From NCBI GenBank assembly GCA_964570765.1, contig CAZMZF010000012.1, forward strand, positions 15,259 through 79,258: DNA of 64,000 nucleotides. Reading direction: 5' to 3'. This document shows, one piece after another, positions 35,570 to 44,897 of the stretch. Position numbers and translations under genes: made by a program. The notes under the pieces were generated by a model, which did no database searches, was not told the DNA's origin, and saw nothing but the letters and a program-made list of their open reading frames with translations. The stretch comes from CAZMZF01 sp964570765 (GTDB lineage: Bacteria; Zixibacteria; MSB-5A5; RBG-16-43-9). How positions within the stretch are numbered: the stretch's first letter is position 1; each line of letters begins with the position of its first letter.

Positions 35570-35740
35570 CCGTCGGGTCAGGGGACCCGACGAACACACG
35601 GAATTTTGTATGTTTCCTAACTGACTTTAGTCAGGTCTCTCTAATCGGTCAACCCATATTGCCCTCAATATGGGTTGACACATTCATTTTTTCGTTAACT
35701 TACCCGCCTTGAGGGCAAGGCGGGATTACCGATTTTTTCC
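35570..35740. repeat. hairpin repeats between phoH and the PgpH-like gene
   Basis: GTCGGGTC/GGACCCGAC (35574-35599), CTGACTTTAGTCAG, CCCATATTG/CAATATGGG (35650-35676) and CCCGCCTTG/CAAGGCGGG (35702-35726) are stacked in this 242-bp gap. No gene is seen. Confidence 0.7.
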
Positions 35741-35776
35741 CTTTGAACTGTTTAACTATTGAACCTTTGAACCCTT

Positions 35777-36742
35777 TTACCTTTCTGACTCATATCTATC
35801 ATAAGCCTTGATGATATCCTGAACTAATTTATGCCTGAGCACATCCTTCTCTGAAAGATAGATAAACTCTATCCCTTCAATTCCGGCTAAGATCTTCTGA
35901 ATCTGCACCAGGCCTGAGGCTTTTTTATCCTCTAAATCGATCTGGGTTATATCCCCGGTTATTACCGCTTTGGAATTAACCCCTAAACGAGTTAGAAACA
36001 TCTTCATCTGAGCCACAGTGGTATTCTGAGCCTCATCTAAAATAACATAAGCGCTATTTAAGGTTCTGCCACGCATAAAAGCCAATGGCACTATCTCGAT
36101 TATACCCAACTCCATCAATTTTCTAATCTTCTCAGCAGAAAGCATATCATGCAGAGCATCATAGACCGGACGCAAATAGGGATCAACTTTAGCTCTGATA
36201 TCGCCTGGCAGAAATCCTAAGCTTTCCCCGGCCTCTACTGCCGGACGCACCAAAACTAACCTGATCACCTGTTTATTTTTCAAAGCCGCTACTGCTTTAG
36301 CCACTGCTAAATAGGTCTTCCCGGTTCCTGCAGGACCAATGGAGAATACAATGTCATATTGTTCCATAGCCTGGACATAATCTCTTTGCCCTACAGTCCT
36401 GGGCTGGATACTCTCTTTAGTAAAAATCGATGTTACCAGAGTAGATACCTGTAGATCATTAATAGAGCTAACTTCTTCTTCTTTTACCAGGGAGATAGCA
36501 TAAAGCAGGTATTTTTCAGAGAGCTCTTTATTCTTTTTCAGGTGAGCGATCAGGTTATGGAACAAAGCCTCTAACTGTTCTACTTCCTTACCTTTTCCCT
36601 GGATGACGATATTATCACCCCGTGCTATGATCTTAGCATCGAACTGGCTTTCGATCATCCTCAAAAACGAACCCCCCTGCCCAAATAAAATCCTTTGATC
36701 CACATCCCCCAGATCGATTTTTTTGATTAATTTTTTCTTCAA
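35777..36742 (-). CDS. phoH: PhoH family ATPase
   Basis: 321 residues. The N-terminal KH-like part (about 1-90) is followed by the PhoH domain with Walker A GPAGTGKT and Walker B VILDEAQNTT, then GDITQIDL. It is linked to RNA metabolism and helicase-like activity. It is the first gene of the phoH-pgpH-ybeY-ybeX cluster. Confidence 0.93.
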   Translation of the reverse strand: MKKKLIKKIDLGDVDQRILFGQGGSFLRMIESQFDAKIIARGDNIVIQGKGKEVEQLEALFHNLIAHLKKNKELSEKYLLYAISLVKEEEVSSINDLQVSTLVTSIFTKESIQPRTVGQRDYVQAMEQYDIVFSIGPAGTGKTYLAVAKAVAALKNKQVIRLVLVRPAVEAGESLGFLPGDIRAKVDPYLRPVYDALHDMLSAEKIRKLMELGIIEIVPLAFMRGRTLNSAYVILDEAQNTTVAQMKMFLTRLGVNSKAVITGDITQIDLEDKKASGLVQIQKILAGIEGIEFIYLSEKDVLRHKLVQDIIKAYDRYESER

Positions 36743-37163
36743 GCTAGTTTTTAATTACCTCCTTTAAGGTAATTGGTCACAAACCAATTGGTAATCCCAC
36801 ATTTCTCTCAACGTAGGTCAATTTTGTTTTTCGTAGCGCCCGTAGGGCTTAGGCGACCCTGAAAGGGTCGCACTACGATTTGATCTTTTTTAACTGGCCT
36901 TTAGTTTGAATCCTTTCCTTTTACTATTTTTATCCCTAACTCCTTCAATTGCTCCTCATCCACCTCTGATGAAGCTCCATCCATCAAAGACTGAGCTGTA
37001 GCGCGAGGCTTTCAGCCTCGCAATGCGACCCTAAAAGGGTCGCGCTACGATACGAACCTCCCTCTCCTTCCAATACAAAATACAAGGGTCAGATTGAGGC
37101 CTATTTCTACGCTCACGTCTTTTTTCTTTGAACCATTGAACTATTGAACCTTTAAACCTTTTT
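36743..37163. repeat. 421-bp gap with palindromic repeats and an aspS relic
   Basis: Hairpins of the CGTAG...CTACG family lie at 36831-36878 (inner CGACCCTGAAAGGGTCG) and 36998-37049 (inner GCGAGGCTTTCAGCCTCGC and CGACCC/GGGTCG). Between them is the aspS 3' fragment at 36901-36999. No intact gene is seen. Confidence 0.75.
36901..36999 (-). pseudogene. relic of a second aspS 3' end
   Basis: Read on the minus strand this encodes AQSLMDGASSEVDEEQLKE followed by LGIKIVKGKDSN and a stop. The intact aspS next door ends AQSLMDGSPSEVDDEQLRE, LGIQIIKKK and stop, so about three quarters of residues agree. The fragment is cut upstream by a palindromic repeat beginning at 36998. It is either a leftover of the native aspS after replacement by an incoming copy, or a duplicated tail. 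Confidence 0.88.
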
Positions 37164-38987
37164 CTACTTCTTTTTTATTATTTGTATCCCCAACTCCCTT
37201 AACTGCTCATCATCCACTTCAGAAGGAGATCCGTCCATTAAGGACTGAGCCGCAGTGGTTTTTGGAAAAGCGATAACATCTCGAATCGATTCTGAGCCAC
37301 ACATTAAAGCCACAATCCTGTCTAATCCCGGTGCAATCCCACCGTGGGGCGGAGCACCAAATTCCAAGGCATTCAGTAAGAACCCAAAAGCATTTTCTGC
37401 CCTTTTATCATCCCAGCCTAAAATATTCAAGATCTTTAATTGAATGTCCTTTTTATGATTCCTGATACCGCCTGATGCAATCTCAGTTCCGTTCATAACT
37501 AAATCATACTGTCTTGCCTTTATGTTCCTCCAGGGATGCTCTGGATTATCAATGGATATACTTGATTTAAACCCTTCATCTAACTTGGGCATATCCTCTT
37601 CAAACGGCTGGGTAACGATATTATGCATCGCCTGAATCTTTTTCTCCTCAGGATTATACTCAAAAAGAGGAAACTCGGTTATCCAGAGTAACTCCCATCT
37701 GTTTTTGTCTATCTTATTATATTTACGTGCAATCTCCAATCTTAATTTACCCAGAATAGATAAAACTATATCCGACTTATCTGCAACTATAAATATAATA
37801 TCACCTTCATCTAATTTTAATCTTTCAACAATTGAATCAAGTTCTGGTTGATTTATATATTTTATAATCGGCGAGCGGAATCCCTCTTTTAACTTAGCAA
37901 TCCAGACCAGACCCTTAGAGCCTGTTTTTTTTGCACTTTCTTCTAATTCATCTATCTGCTTCCGGCTTAAAAATCCTCCCTGACTGAAATTTATCCCTTT
38001 AACTTTACCACCAGAATTTATTGTCTCGGAAAAAACCTTAAAGCCTGAGGTCTTAACTAAATCAGATAAGTCAACAATTTCCATTCCGAACCTGAGATCT
38101 GGTTTATCCGAACCAAACCTTTCCATTGCCTCATCGAACCTTAATCTGGGGAATGGAGTTTTCAATTCAATATTTAAAACCTTCTTGAAAACATAAGCCA
38201 TCATCCCTTCGATCACAGAGAAAACATCTTCCTCTGTGACAAAAGCCATTTCCATATCTATCTGGGAATGCTCTGGCTGTCTATCCGCTCTTAAATCCTC
38301 ATCCCGGAGACAGTGAGCTATCTGGAAATATCTGTCAAACCCGGAAATCATCAATATCTGCTTCAACAATTGAGGCGATTGGGGAAGCGCATAGAATTTT
38401 CCAGGATTCACCCGGCTGGGAACGATAAAATCCCTTGCCCCTTCAGGAGTACTCCGGATTAAGAGCGGAGTTTCGATCTCATAAAATCCTATGGAATCCA
38501 GATAATCCCGGATAGCCTTAGTTGCTAAATGCCTTATTCTTATATTTTTCTGTAAAGGAGGTCGTCGCAAATCCAGATACCGATATTTCAACTTCAATTC
38601 TTCACTGGCATTTGTATCTTCAACGATCTCAAAAGGAGTGGTTTTGGATTCATTGAAAACAGCTAATTTTTCAGCCACAACTTCGATCTCACCAGTTGCC
38701 ATTTCTTTATTCTGCATCCCTTCAGGTCTTTCTGAGACAGTTCCCTCAACTCCGACCACAAATTCAGTCCTCAGACTCGCAGATAGTTCCATTGTTTCCT
38801 TATCCACTAAATCCGGCTTGAAAACCACCTGAGTAATACCATATCTATCCCTCAAATCAATAAATATCAATCCCCCGTGATTCCGGTAACTATTCACCCA
38901 CCCGTTCAACCTCACCCTCTGCCCGGAATGAGATTTCCTCAACTCCCCACAGGTATGAGTCCTTTTTAGATTCTTAAAATTGTCCAA
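37164..38987 (-). CDS. aspS: aspartyl-tRNA synthetase
   Basis: 607 residues, bacterial type: OB-fold anticodon domain (1-110), class II core with RYLDLRRPPLQ, ALPQSPQLLKQILM, IAHCLRDEDLRADRQPEHSQID and GIAPGLDRIVALM, plus the GAD insertion (about 300-420). It charges tRNA-Asp. GAGGAGAAAAT precedes a TTG start codon. It is followed by a relic of another aspS tail. A discriminating versus non-discriminating enzyme cannot be decided here. Confidence 0.95.
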   Translation of the reverse strand: MDNFKNLKRTHTCGELRKSHSGQRVRLNGWVNSYRNHGGLIFIDLRDRYGITQVVFKPDLVDKETMELSASLRTEFVVGVEGTVSERPEGMQNKEMATGEIEVVAEKLAVFNESKTTPFEIVEDTNASEELKLKYRYLDLRRPPLQKNIRIRHLATKAIRDYLDSIGFYEIETPLLIRSTPEGARDFIVPSRVNPGKFYALPQSPQLLKQILMISGFDRYFQIAHCLRDEDLRADRQPEHSQIDMEMAFVTEEDVFSVIEGMMAYVFKKVLNIELKTPFPRLRFDEAMERFGSDKPDLRFGMEIVDLSDLVKTSGFKVFSETINSGGKVKGINFSQGGFLSRKQIDELEESAKKTGSKGLVWIAKLKEGFRSPIIKYINQPELDSIVERLKLDEGDIIFIVADKSDIVLSILGKLRLEIARKYNKIDKNRWELLWITEFPLFEYNPEEKKIQAMHNIVTQPFEEDMPKLDEGFKSSISIDNPEHPWRNIKARQYDLVMNGTEIASGGIRNHKKDIQLKILNILGWDDKRAENAFGFLLNALEFGAPPHGGIAPGLDRIVALMCGSESIRDVIAFPKTTAAQSLMDGSPSEVDDEQLRELGIQIIKKK

Positions 38988-39002
38988 ATTTTCTCCTCGA
39001 AT

Positions 39003-41024
39003 TTATTTCTTTTTAGAATATTTCTCCATATACCAATTCAAGAATCTGACCTCTGCAGAAATTATGACTTCTATATCTTCTAATTTCAAATGTTTTACAT
39101 AGTTGGGTGCAGGATGAGAGCCTCTACTGCCAATAGACCAGATTAATTCCAATAGATTCTTAATATAGCCGTCTATTTCGTTTCTATCTAGTAGTTCCTT
39201 GACCTTTGTGCGGAAACTCTTCCTTCTGGAACCTTTATACATCTTATTGAAATATTCCTCTGCTATACATCTGAGAGGATTCAGTAATTTGTGAGGCATT
39301 TCTTCACCAATTTTTTCAACTAAGATTTTGGTTTCTTTATAATGCTCAGGAAAACTATTTTTTATACTACCTAATAAAGACATGATTCTTATCGTGGTAT
39401 CAATAGGAATCTCTTTTGTTTCAATCTTGGCTAAATTTTCCGATTCAATTTTAAAGTCATTTATAAAATTTTTCCTTAGATTTTCTATTTTATTTTTTAC
39501 CTTTAAGTTATTAAGGATACCTCTTGCTGCACTCTGATATTCTGCTAAAGCATTGTCATAATCATTTAATAATTCATATAACTCACCTCTATAAAAATGA
39601 CTTTCATTAATACTGCCTTCCCCTGGCATAAGTTCAACTAAAGGTTCGTACAAAGGTGAAACATCCTCATCTCCTTGCATAATGGTATGTGTATAATGAT
39701 AAAAATCTAATACTATTTTAAAAAAGGTAAGACACTCATTTATTAACTGTTTTTTGATATCTGATTTAGATATAGATTGTAGATATATAAACATAGACTT
39801 ACCCAATAAGTATGGAAGCAAAGAAAAAAACCAAAAATCTCCCCAATCTGAACCATGATAACCATAGTCTTCAAATATTTTATAATAAATTTCACCTATT
39901 TTATTGGGCTTTCCAATTTCCCAGTACATTTCAGTCAAACTTGCAAATAAACTTGAATCCTCTAAGTCATAAAAGTCGAAATAACTCCTATCTGTATAAG
40001 TATATGGTTTAGAACCTATAATACTTGTTCTGATTTCCTCACAGTAATAATGATCTATAAAGTCAGGACTAATTTTTACAATTTCATCATACGTATTAAG
40101 TGCTTTTTCATAATCTTCTGAATCAACTAAGGCTCTAAGTTCTAAACCTTTGACCTGAACTGGAAAGGGGAACTGCTTTGAATAAACATTTTTTCGATTT
40201 CTCTCTTCATACGAAGAAGCATCCCACGGTAACTGAGTTTTAACAACGTCCGCAGTCTTTTTTAGATCTATTTTCTCTATAAAATCTAATACTGGTTTAA
40301 AAAATCCTTTTTTCGCGTCTCTTAACGATTCTGATCCCCCATAACCTCTCGTTAAAACTTCAGCTTTTTTTAAAAACAATCGAGCTATGTTTTTTAAATA
40401 TTCGTTATATAAAGGAAGACGATAACATATATCACAATTTTTTAAAGATAATTGATACCATGTTTTATAGATGTTGGTAGCCTCATCATAATGTTTTAGT
40501 TTCTCCTCTACCATTGCCAAATCAAGATAACTAATCGAGTCATTTGGATCTAATGAGACTATTTGTTTATAATATTCTACTGCATACAAGTCTCCATATT
40601 CTTTAGCATTATTTATTCTAGCAAGTTCTCTTATAATTTCCTTTTCTGAAAACTCTTTCTCTTCTAAAATCTGCTGATATTTAATTTTTTTATAAAAATA
40701 TTTCTCTGTTTCTTCTTTACCTACTGCTTTTTTTGATTTCTCATCATATACATTAACAAAAAAAGTTAAAATTAAATACTTAGTTTTTAAATCTTCGTCT
40801 CCACATTTTTCAAGAATATTTTCTAAAGGTTTTTCTATATCACCAAAATCTTTTTCAAAATCATATTTTTTCTTTAAATCATTGTATAACTCTTCCGTAG
40901 TCACATCGTATCCACAATTTATGCACTTACCATCAAAAAGTATCATCTCTCCTCTAACACTATAATATCTTGGATTCTCAAAAGTTTCCTGCTTACACTT
41001 TGGACATTTTATTCTGTCAGTCAT
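39003..41024 (-). CDS. zinc-ribbon, TPR and DUF4145/HEPN-like protein of unknown function
   Basis: 673 residues. An N-terminal zinc ribbon (CPKCKQ ... CINCGYD) is followed by a long helical region with TPR-like pairs (about 150-220, 280-330, 490-520). The C-terminal 90 residues (FRTKVKELLDRNEI, then GSRGSHPAPNYVKHL) look like the DUF4145/HEPN-type module of stress and defence proteins. The gene is much more AT-rich than its neighbours and splits the usual hisS-aspS pair. There is no clear ribosome-binding site. I do not know its function; a defence or RNA-related role is possible. Confidence 0.75.
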   Translation of the reverse strand: MTDRIKCPKCKQETFENPRYYSVRGEMILFDGKCINCGYDVTTEELYNDLKKKYDFEKDFGDIEKPLENILEKCGDEDLKTKYLILTFFVNVYDEKSKKAVGKEETEKYFYKKIKYQQILEEKEFSEKEIIRELARINNAKEYGDLYAVEYYKQIVSLDPNDSISYLDLAMVEEKLKHYDEATNIYKTWYQLSLKNCDICYRLPLYNEYLKNIARLFLKKAEVLTRGYGGSESLRDAKKGFFKPVLDFIEKIDLKKTADVVKTQLPWDASSYEERNRKNVYSKQFPFPVQVKGLELRALVDSEDYEKALNTYDEIVKISPDFIDHYYCEEIRTSIIGSKPYTYTDRSYFDFYDLEDSSLFASLTEMYWEIGKPNKIGEIYYKIFEDYGYHGSDWGDFWFFSLLPYLLGKSMFIYLQSISKSDIKKQLINECLTFFKIVLDFYHYTHTIMQGDEDVSPLYEPLVELMPGEGSINESHFYRGELYELLNDYDNALAEYQSAARGILNNLKVKNKIENLRKNFINDFKIESENLAKIETKEIPIDTTIRIMSLLGSIKNSFPEHYKETKILVEKIGEEMPHKLLNPLRCIAEEYFNKMYKGSRRKSFRTKVKELLDRNEIDGYIKNLLELIWSIGSRGSHPAPNYVKHLKLEDIEVIISAEVRFLNWYMEKYSKKK

Positions 41025-41116
41025 AGAAAATCTGCATATTATTTTGAATAACCAACCTTCCCTGTTCTTTTTTGAGTTGTGTCAGAAGCTACTCCTGAGA
41101 CGATTATTTGATACGG

Positions 41117-41203
41117 TGTCATTCTGAGCGAAGCGAAGAATCTCCATAGTAATTAAAGAGATTCTTCGGTCGTCCGCCTATGGTGGACTCCCTCAGAATG
41201 ACA
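41117..41203. repeat. dispersed palindromic repeat (TGTCATTCTGAG family)
   Basis: Arms TGTCATTCTGAG and CTCAGAATGACA enclose GAAGAATCTC/GAGATTCTTC and TCCGCCTATGGTGGA. It lies between hisS and the Zn-ribbon gene. Confidence 0.85.
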
Positions 41204-41247
41204 GAGTAGGCTTTTTCAACGCACTCTTAAGGTTCGCACTCCAATAT

Positions 41248-42504
41248 TCATCCTCGAATCAATTCCTGCACCAACTTCTTAAACTCAATCTCCTTTTGTT
41301 CCTTAGTCTCCATATCCCTTAAAGTCCCTTTTCCTTTTTTCAGTTCATCTTCCCCAATAATCAAAACCTTTTTAGCTTTCTGCCGGTCAGCTTCTTTTAA
41401 CTGTGATTTCAGGCTTCTGTCAAGAAAATCTATGTCACATCTGAGACCTTTTTCTCTAAACTCCGTAACGAATTTTAATCCCAAGCTCTTTGCTTCCTCT
41501 CCCAGAGGAGCAATAAAGAGGTCTATTTTCTCGTCTTCAGGAGGAAATTTCTTTTGCATCTCTAAAATCATAACCAGTCTTTCAATCCCTGCGGCAAAAC
41601 CTATGGCTGGGGTATCTTTGCCGCCTAATTCAGAGACCAAAAGGTCATACCTGCCACCGCCGATCAAGGTATCCTGAGCACCTAAGGATTCAGATTTTAT
41701 CTCAAAAGTAGTTCTGGTGTAATAATCCAATCCCCTAACCAATCTACCATTCAAGATATATTTGATTCCTAATTTGTCTAAATAATCTTTCACTTTCTGA
41801 AAATGCTCTTTACATTCAGAATCCAGATAATCCAGAATCGTTGGGGCATCTTTTAAAGCTTCAATACAGCCTTCATTTTTGCAGTCAAAAATTCTCAAAG
41901 GATTACGATTAAGCCTGATCTGACACTCCTGGCAGAATTTATCAATCTTATCCTTGACAAATTTATTAAAAGCATCCCGATGAGCTGGCCTACAATTTTT
42001 ACACCCGATGCTGTTCAGATGAAGTTTTAAGTTCTCCAATCCAAAAGCATTATTTATCCGCACACCAAGCTCGATAAGCTCCGCATCTACCAGAGGGTCC
42101 AAGGAGCCAATCACCTCTGCACCATATTGATAGAATTCTCTTAATCTCCCCTTCTGCGGCCTTTCCTGCCTGAACATCGGACCAAAATAGAAAAGTTTAA
42201 CCAGAGAAGATTTTTCACCTATGCTATGCTCAATAAAAGCCCTGACAATTGAAGCAGTCCCCTCAGGTCTTAAAGTCAAGCTTCTTTTACCCTGGTCCAG
42301 AAAAGTATACATTTCCTTCTGCACAATATCCGTATCCTGACCAATGCTTCTTTTGAAAAGCTCAGTCTGCTCAAAAATCGGAGTCCTTATCTCTTTATAA
42401 TTGTATAAAGACAGGACCTCCCGAATCTTCTCCTCAATATATTTCCATTTGGAAGAATCCTCTGGCAAAAGGTCTTTTGTCCCTTGAAGGGCAGTATATT
42501 TCAT
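41248..42504 (-). CDS. hisS: histidyl-tRNA synthetase
   Basis: 418 residues, normal length. Class II motifs and HisRS signatures are visible: LRPEGTASIVRAF, FRQERPQKGRLREFYQ and GLDYYTRTTFEI, with the C-terminal anticodon domain (about 325-415). It charges tRNA-His. AGGAGAGAG precedes the ATG. The region to its 3' side is interrupted by a repeat and the Zn-ribbon gene before aspS. Confidence 0.95.
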   Translation of the reverse strand: MKYTALQGTKDLLPEDSSKWKYIEEKIREVLSLYNYKEIRTPIFEQTELFKRSIGQDTDIVQKEMYTFLDQGKRSLTLRPEGTASIVRAFIEHSIGEKSSLVKLFYFGPMFRQERPQKGRLREFYQYGAEVIGSLDPLVDAELIELGVRINNAFGLENLKLHLNSIGCKNCRPAHRDAFNKFVKDKIDKFCQECQIRLNRNPLRIFDCKNEGCIEALKDAPTILDYLDSECKEHFQKVKDYLDKLGIKYILNGRLVRGLDYYTRTTFEIKSESLGAQDTLIGGGRYDLLVSELGGKDTPAIGFAAGIERLVMILEMQKKFPPEDEKIDLFIAPLGEEAKSLGLKFVTEFREKGLRCDIDFLDRSLKSQLKEADRQKAKKVLIIGEDELKKGKGTLRDMETKEQKEIEFKKLVQELIRG

Positions 42505-42577
42505 CTCTCTCCTATTCTAAGGCTCAAAAAATGATAATATCTTGTCTCTATAAAGTCAATACAAAAAGCCTCATTTG

Positions 42578-42705
42578 TAGGGGCAGACCCCTCCTTCGAC
42601 TTTGCTCAGGATGGTGAGCTTGTCGAACCATGTGTCTGCCTTAAACTGTTAAACCCATAGCTTGCCCGTATGGGTTGCCCTCAACGTGGGTTAATTGATT
42701 TTTTT
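42578..42705. repeat. palindromic repeats upstream of hisS
   Basis: GTAGGGGCAGACCC ... GTGTCTGCC with the TTCGACTTTGCTCAGGATGG unit (42578-42642), then CCCATAGCTTGCCCGTATGGG (42654-42674) and CCCTCAACGTGGG, which reaches into the stop region of the VanZ-like gene. Confidence 0.65.
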
Positions 42706-43067
42706 CTATGATAACACCAAAAACATAACTGGATAAGAGCCACACCCAAAAAATCAGCCACAAAATCTAAAATGTCTGCTGACCTTCCGGGAATAAAGCG
42801 CTGATGAATCTCGTCTATGATCGCATAAGATGCCCCGATAAAGATAGAGATAACCAGAACATTTTTTTTGAAAAAATCTCTGGAAGAATTCAGGAGCGAA
42901 AAGAATAAAAGGACCGAGAAGATCCCGTACTCTATAAAATGATAAAGTTTATCCTGAAACTCAAAACCTAACTCAGGAGGAGTAATGTCAGGGATGGAGG
43001 AGATTATCAAGATGAGGACAGCATAAGCTAAAGTCAGCCAGGTATAAGGGAAACTTTTTTTTGACAC
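42681..43067 (-). CDS. VanZ-like family membrane protein
   Basis: 128 residues with four hydrophobic helices. The SIPDI segment, DKLYHFIEYGIFSVLL and the DEIHQRFIPGRSADILDFVADFLG block are the VanZ family pattern. Members are small membrane proteins, some linked to glycopeptide resistance or cell-wall stress; most are uncharacterised. It is transcribed after the 5'-nucleotidase (63 bp). Confidence 0.85.
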   Translation of the reverse strand: MSKKSFPYTWLTLAYAVLILIISSIPDITPPELGFEFQDKLYHFIEYGIFSVLLFFSLLNSSRDFFKKNVLVISIFIGASYAIIDEIHQRFIPGRSADILDFVADFLGVALIQLCFWCYHRKKSINPR

Positions 43068-43130
43068 GATTTTAATCTTCTTTTACCACTCCTTCTAACT
43101 AACAACTTCTTTAGTAACTTTCCCCTTTAT

Positions 43131-44654
43131 TTATTTCAATCCTACGGATCCGTTCCCGGATCTTATTATTCTACCTTCAATCTTCGAATTTATTTGCCTT
43201 TTTCTTTTCACCTCCCGGAGAAAAACCTCCCGATCCAGATCCGGCAAGAACTCATATTTCAAGTTCTGTTTGGGAATTCCCAGAAAATCCTTTGACTGTG
43301 CCAGGATATAATCGTTTATCACCACCTTATAATTTTTATGCGGAATAACATCTCGGTTGTTAATCTTGACCTCAATTACCCTTTCACCAAAGGGCCTTTC
43401 CAGAGCATAACTATATTTTATCCCGGAGACCTGAAGCAAATCAATCCCCTTTCTGCAGTTTTTTTCTAAAACATTCAAGAGCTCTTCTCCAGTTAGTTCA
43501 ATAACCACTAAACGGTCAGAAAAAGGAGCGATCTCCCATATATCCCGCACAGTAATCGGACCAGCTCTTAGATTTTTTCTAATCCCTCCAGAATTTGTAA
43601 AAGCCACATCTGATTTAGCATAACTTCTCATCGCATCCGCCAAGAAATTGCCGATATTCGATTCCTCATCATCTTTTCGGATCCAGGTAGTTTCAAGCTC
43701 ACCTATCTTCTCATCCAGATCTATTCCTGAATTCCTTTCCAGTTCCTCTATTCTATTCTGCACCAAAGAATCTGGTTTGACTCCATCTATTCGTGTCTCT
43801 ATTAAATTATTATGATAACTTATTATTTCTCCCTTGGAATTTAAAAAAAGCTCCAATTCCCCTATATATTCCCCTCTTGAGCCAGCTTGACAGATAAGGG
43901 TATTATTTATCTTAAATGGTTTGAAGATGGTAGTATGGCTATGCCCGCCAATTATCAATTCCAACCCTTTAATTTTTTGAGCTATACTTTTATCTTTCTG
44001 ATCCCCCATATGACTGACCAGAACCTGAAAATCGCTTTTCTCTTCCAATTCCTTCATATAAGAAGTTAAAGTGCTCTCTGCATTCAGAACTTCAAGCTCC
44101 TCGCTCTGTTTGAGCATCTTATCTAATCCCTCCGTGATCAAGCCAATAAAGGCAATCCTTAACTTCCCCCTGTTCAGGATAATATAGGGCTGGACAAAAA
44201 GCTCATTGTTCTTTTTGTAAACTAAATTGGCACAGACAACCAGGAATTGAGCTACGTCTATATCTTTTTTCAGGTTTTCAATACCGTAGTCAAACTCGTG
44301 ATTCCCTAACTCAAAAATATCAGGTTTCAAATAATTTAAAATTTCGATCTGGGCTCTTCCTGAAGTCAAAGAGGAAAGCGGGTCCCCGGTGAACTCATCC
44401 CCAGCACATATTACAATGGTATTTGGATTTAGAGCTTTTAATGAGTCTAAGTAATAAGCAAAATATGCACTCCCGGAGACCAGAGCTGAATTTTCTTTTT
44501 CAGTTGATGGATAAGGCTGGATTGTAGCATGAAAATCATTCCAGTAGAGCAGGGTAAGTTTAATCCTTTTGCTTTGCTCGTAGAGCAGAAAAAGGGCAAA
44601 GATTAAAATTACCAGAAGAGGGAACCAGAGTTTTTTACTTCTTTTCCTTGGCAT
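43131..44654 (-). CDS. 5'-nucleotidase/2',3'-cyclic phosphodiesterase family exported metallophosphatase
   Basis: 507 residues. An N-terminal anchor (about 8-23) is followed by the metallophosphatase domain (WNDFHA, AGDEFTGDP, LGNHEFDYG, SHMGDQ, GGHSHTTIF) and the 5_nucleotid_C domain (about 315-470; NFLADAMRSYAKSDVAFTNSGG). It acts on nucleotides or sugar-nucleotides outside the inner membrane. The last residues RSGNGSVGLK coincide with a copy of the dispersed GGATCC element, so the C terminus appears to have been rewritten by the repeat. A sigma-70-like promoter lies at 44671-44698. Confidence 0.88.
   Translation of the reverse strand: MPRKRSKKLWFPLLVILIFALFLLYEQSKRIKLTLLYWNDFHATIQPYPSTEKENSALVSGSAYFAYYLDSLKALNPNTIVICAGDEFTGDPLSSLTSGRAQIEILNYLKPDIFELGNHEFDYGIENLKKDIDVAQFLVVCANLVYKKNNELFVQPYIILNRGKLRIAFIGLITEGLDKMLKQSEELEVLNAESTLTSYMKELEEKSDFQVLVSHMGDQKDKSIAQKIKGLELIIGGHSHTTIFKPFKINNTLICQAGSRGEYIGELELFLNSKGEIISYHNNLIETRIDGVKPDSLVQNRIEELERNSGIDLDEKIGELETTWIRKDDEESNIGNFLADAMRSYAKSDVAFTNSGGIRKNLRAGPITVRDIWEIAPFSDRLVVIELTGEELLNVLEKNCRKGIDLLQVSGIKYSYALERPFGERVIEVKINNRDVIPHKNYKVVINDYILAQSKDFLGIPKQNLKYEFLPDLDREVFLREVKRKRQINSKIEGRIIRSGNGSVGLK
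43142..43162. repeat. GGATCC element inside the 3' end of the 5'-nucleotidase gene
   Basis: The sequence TCCTACGGATCCGTTCCCGG matches the dispersed consensus seen intergenically at 63773 and 63896. It encodes SGNGSVG near the C terminus. Confidence 0.7.
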
Positions 44655-44670
44655 AACTAATCCAATCTAT

Positions 44671-44698
44671 AGGATAAAACAAATTTTCTTTATGTCAA
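44671..44698 (-). promoter_or_regulatory. sigma-70-like promoter of the 5'-nucleotidase gene
   Basis: On the minus strand TTGACA (44693-44698) and TATCCT (44671-44676) are separated by 16 bases. It directly follows the terminator of the microgene, so it would give the nucleotidase its own start. Confidence 0.45.
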
Positions 44699-44734
44699 CA
44701 AAAAAAGAGAGCTCCCATAGGGGAAGCTCTCTTT
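44697..44734 (-). terminator. Rho-independent terminator of the Lys-rich microgene
   Basis: Perfect 10-bp arms AAAGAGAGCT and AGCTCTCTTT with an 11-base loop lead into a T run on the minus strand. Confidence 0.88.
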
Positions 44735-44757
44735 GGGCGCAAAAAACCTAAAGGCCT

Positions 44758-44811
44758 TTATTTCTTTTTTCCTTTTTTAGCCTTCTTGGCTGGCTTTTTC
44801 TTCATCGGCAT
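44758..44811 (-). CDS. 17-residue Lys-rich microprotein
   Basis: The minus strand reads ATG, 16 further codons and TAA: MPMKKKPAKKAKKGKKK. An excellent ribosome-binding site, AAAGGAGGTGA, lies nine bases ahead of the ATG, and a strong terminator follows 24 bases behind the stop. The composition (eleven Lys) resembles small basic ribosome- or DNA-binding peptides. It is too short for homology, so reality rests on the signals around it. The alternative is that the Shine-Dalgarno belongs to a regulatory leader. Confidence 0.6.
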   Translation of the reverse strand: MPMKKKPAKKAKKGKKK

Positions 44812-44897
44812 CCTGGGTTTCACCTCCTTTCCTATAGATCCATTTTCAGGACCAGGTATAGGGTGAAAAAGTTGGCTTGGTTTTGTATTCGTGCCAA

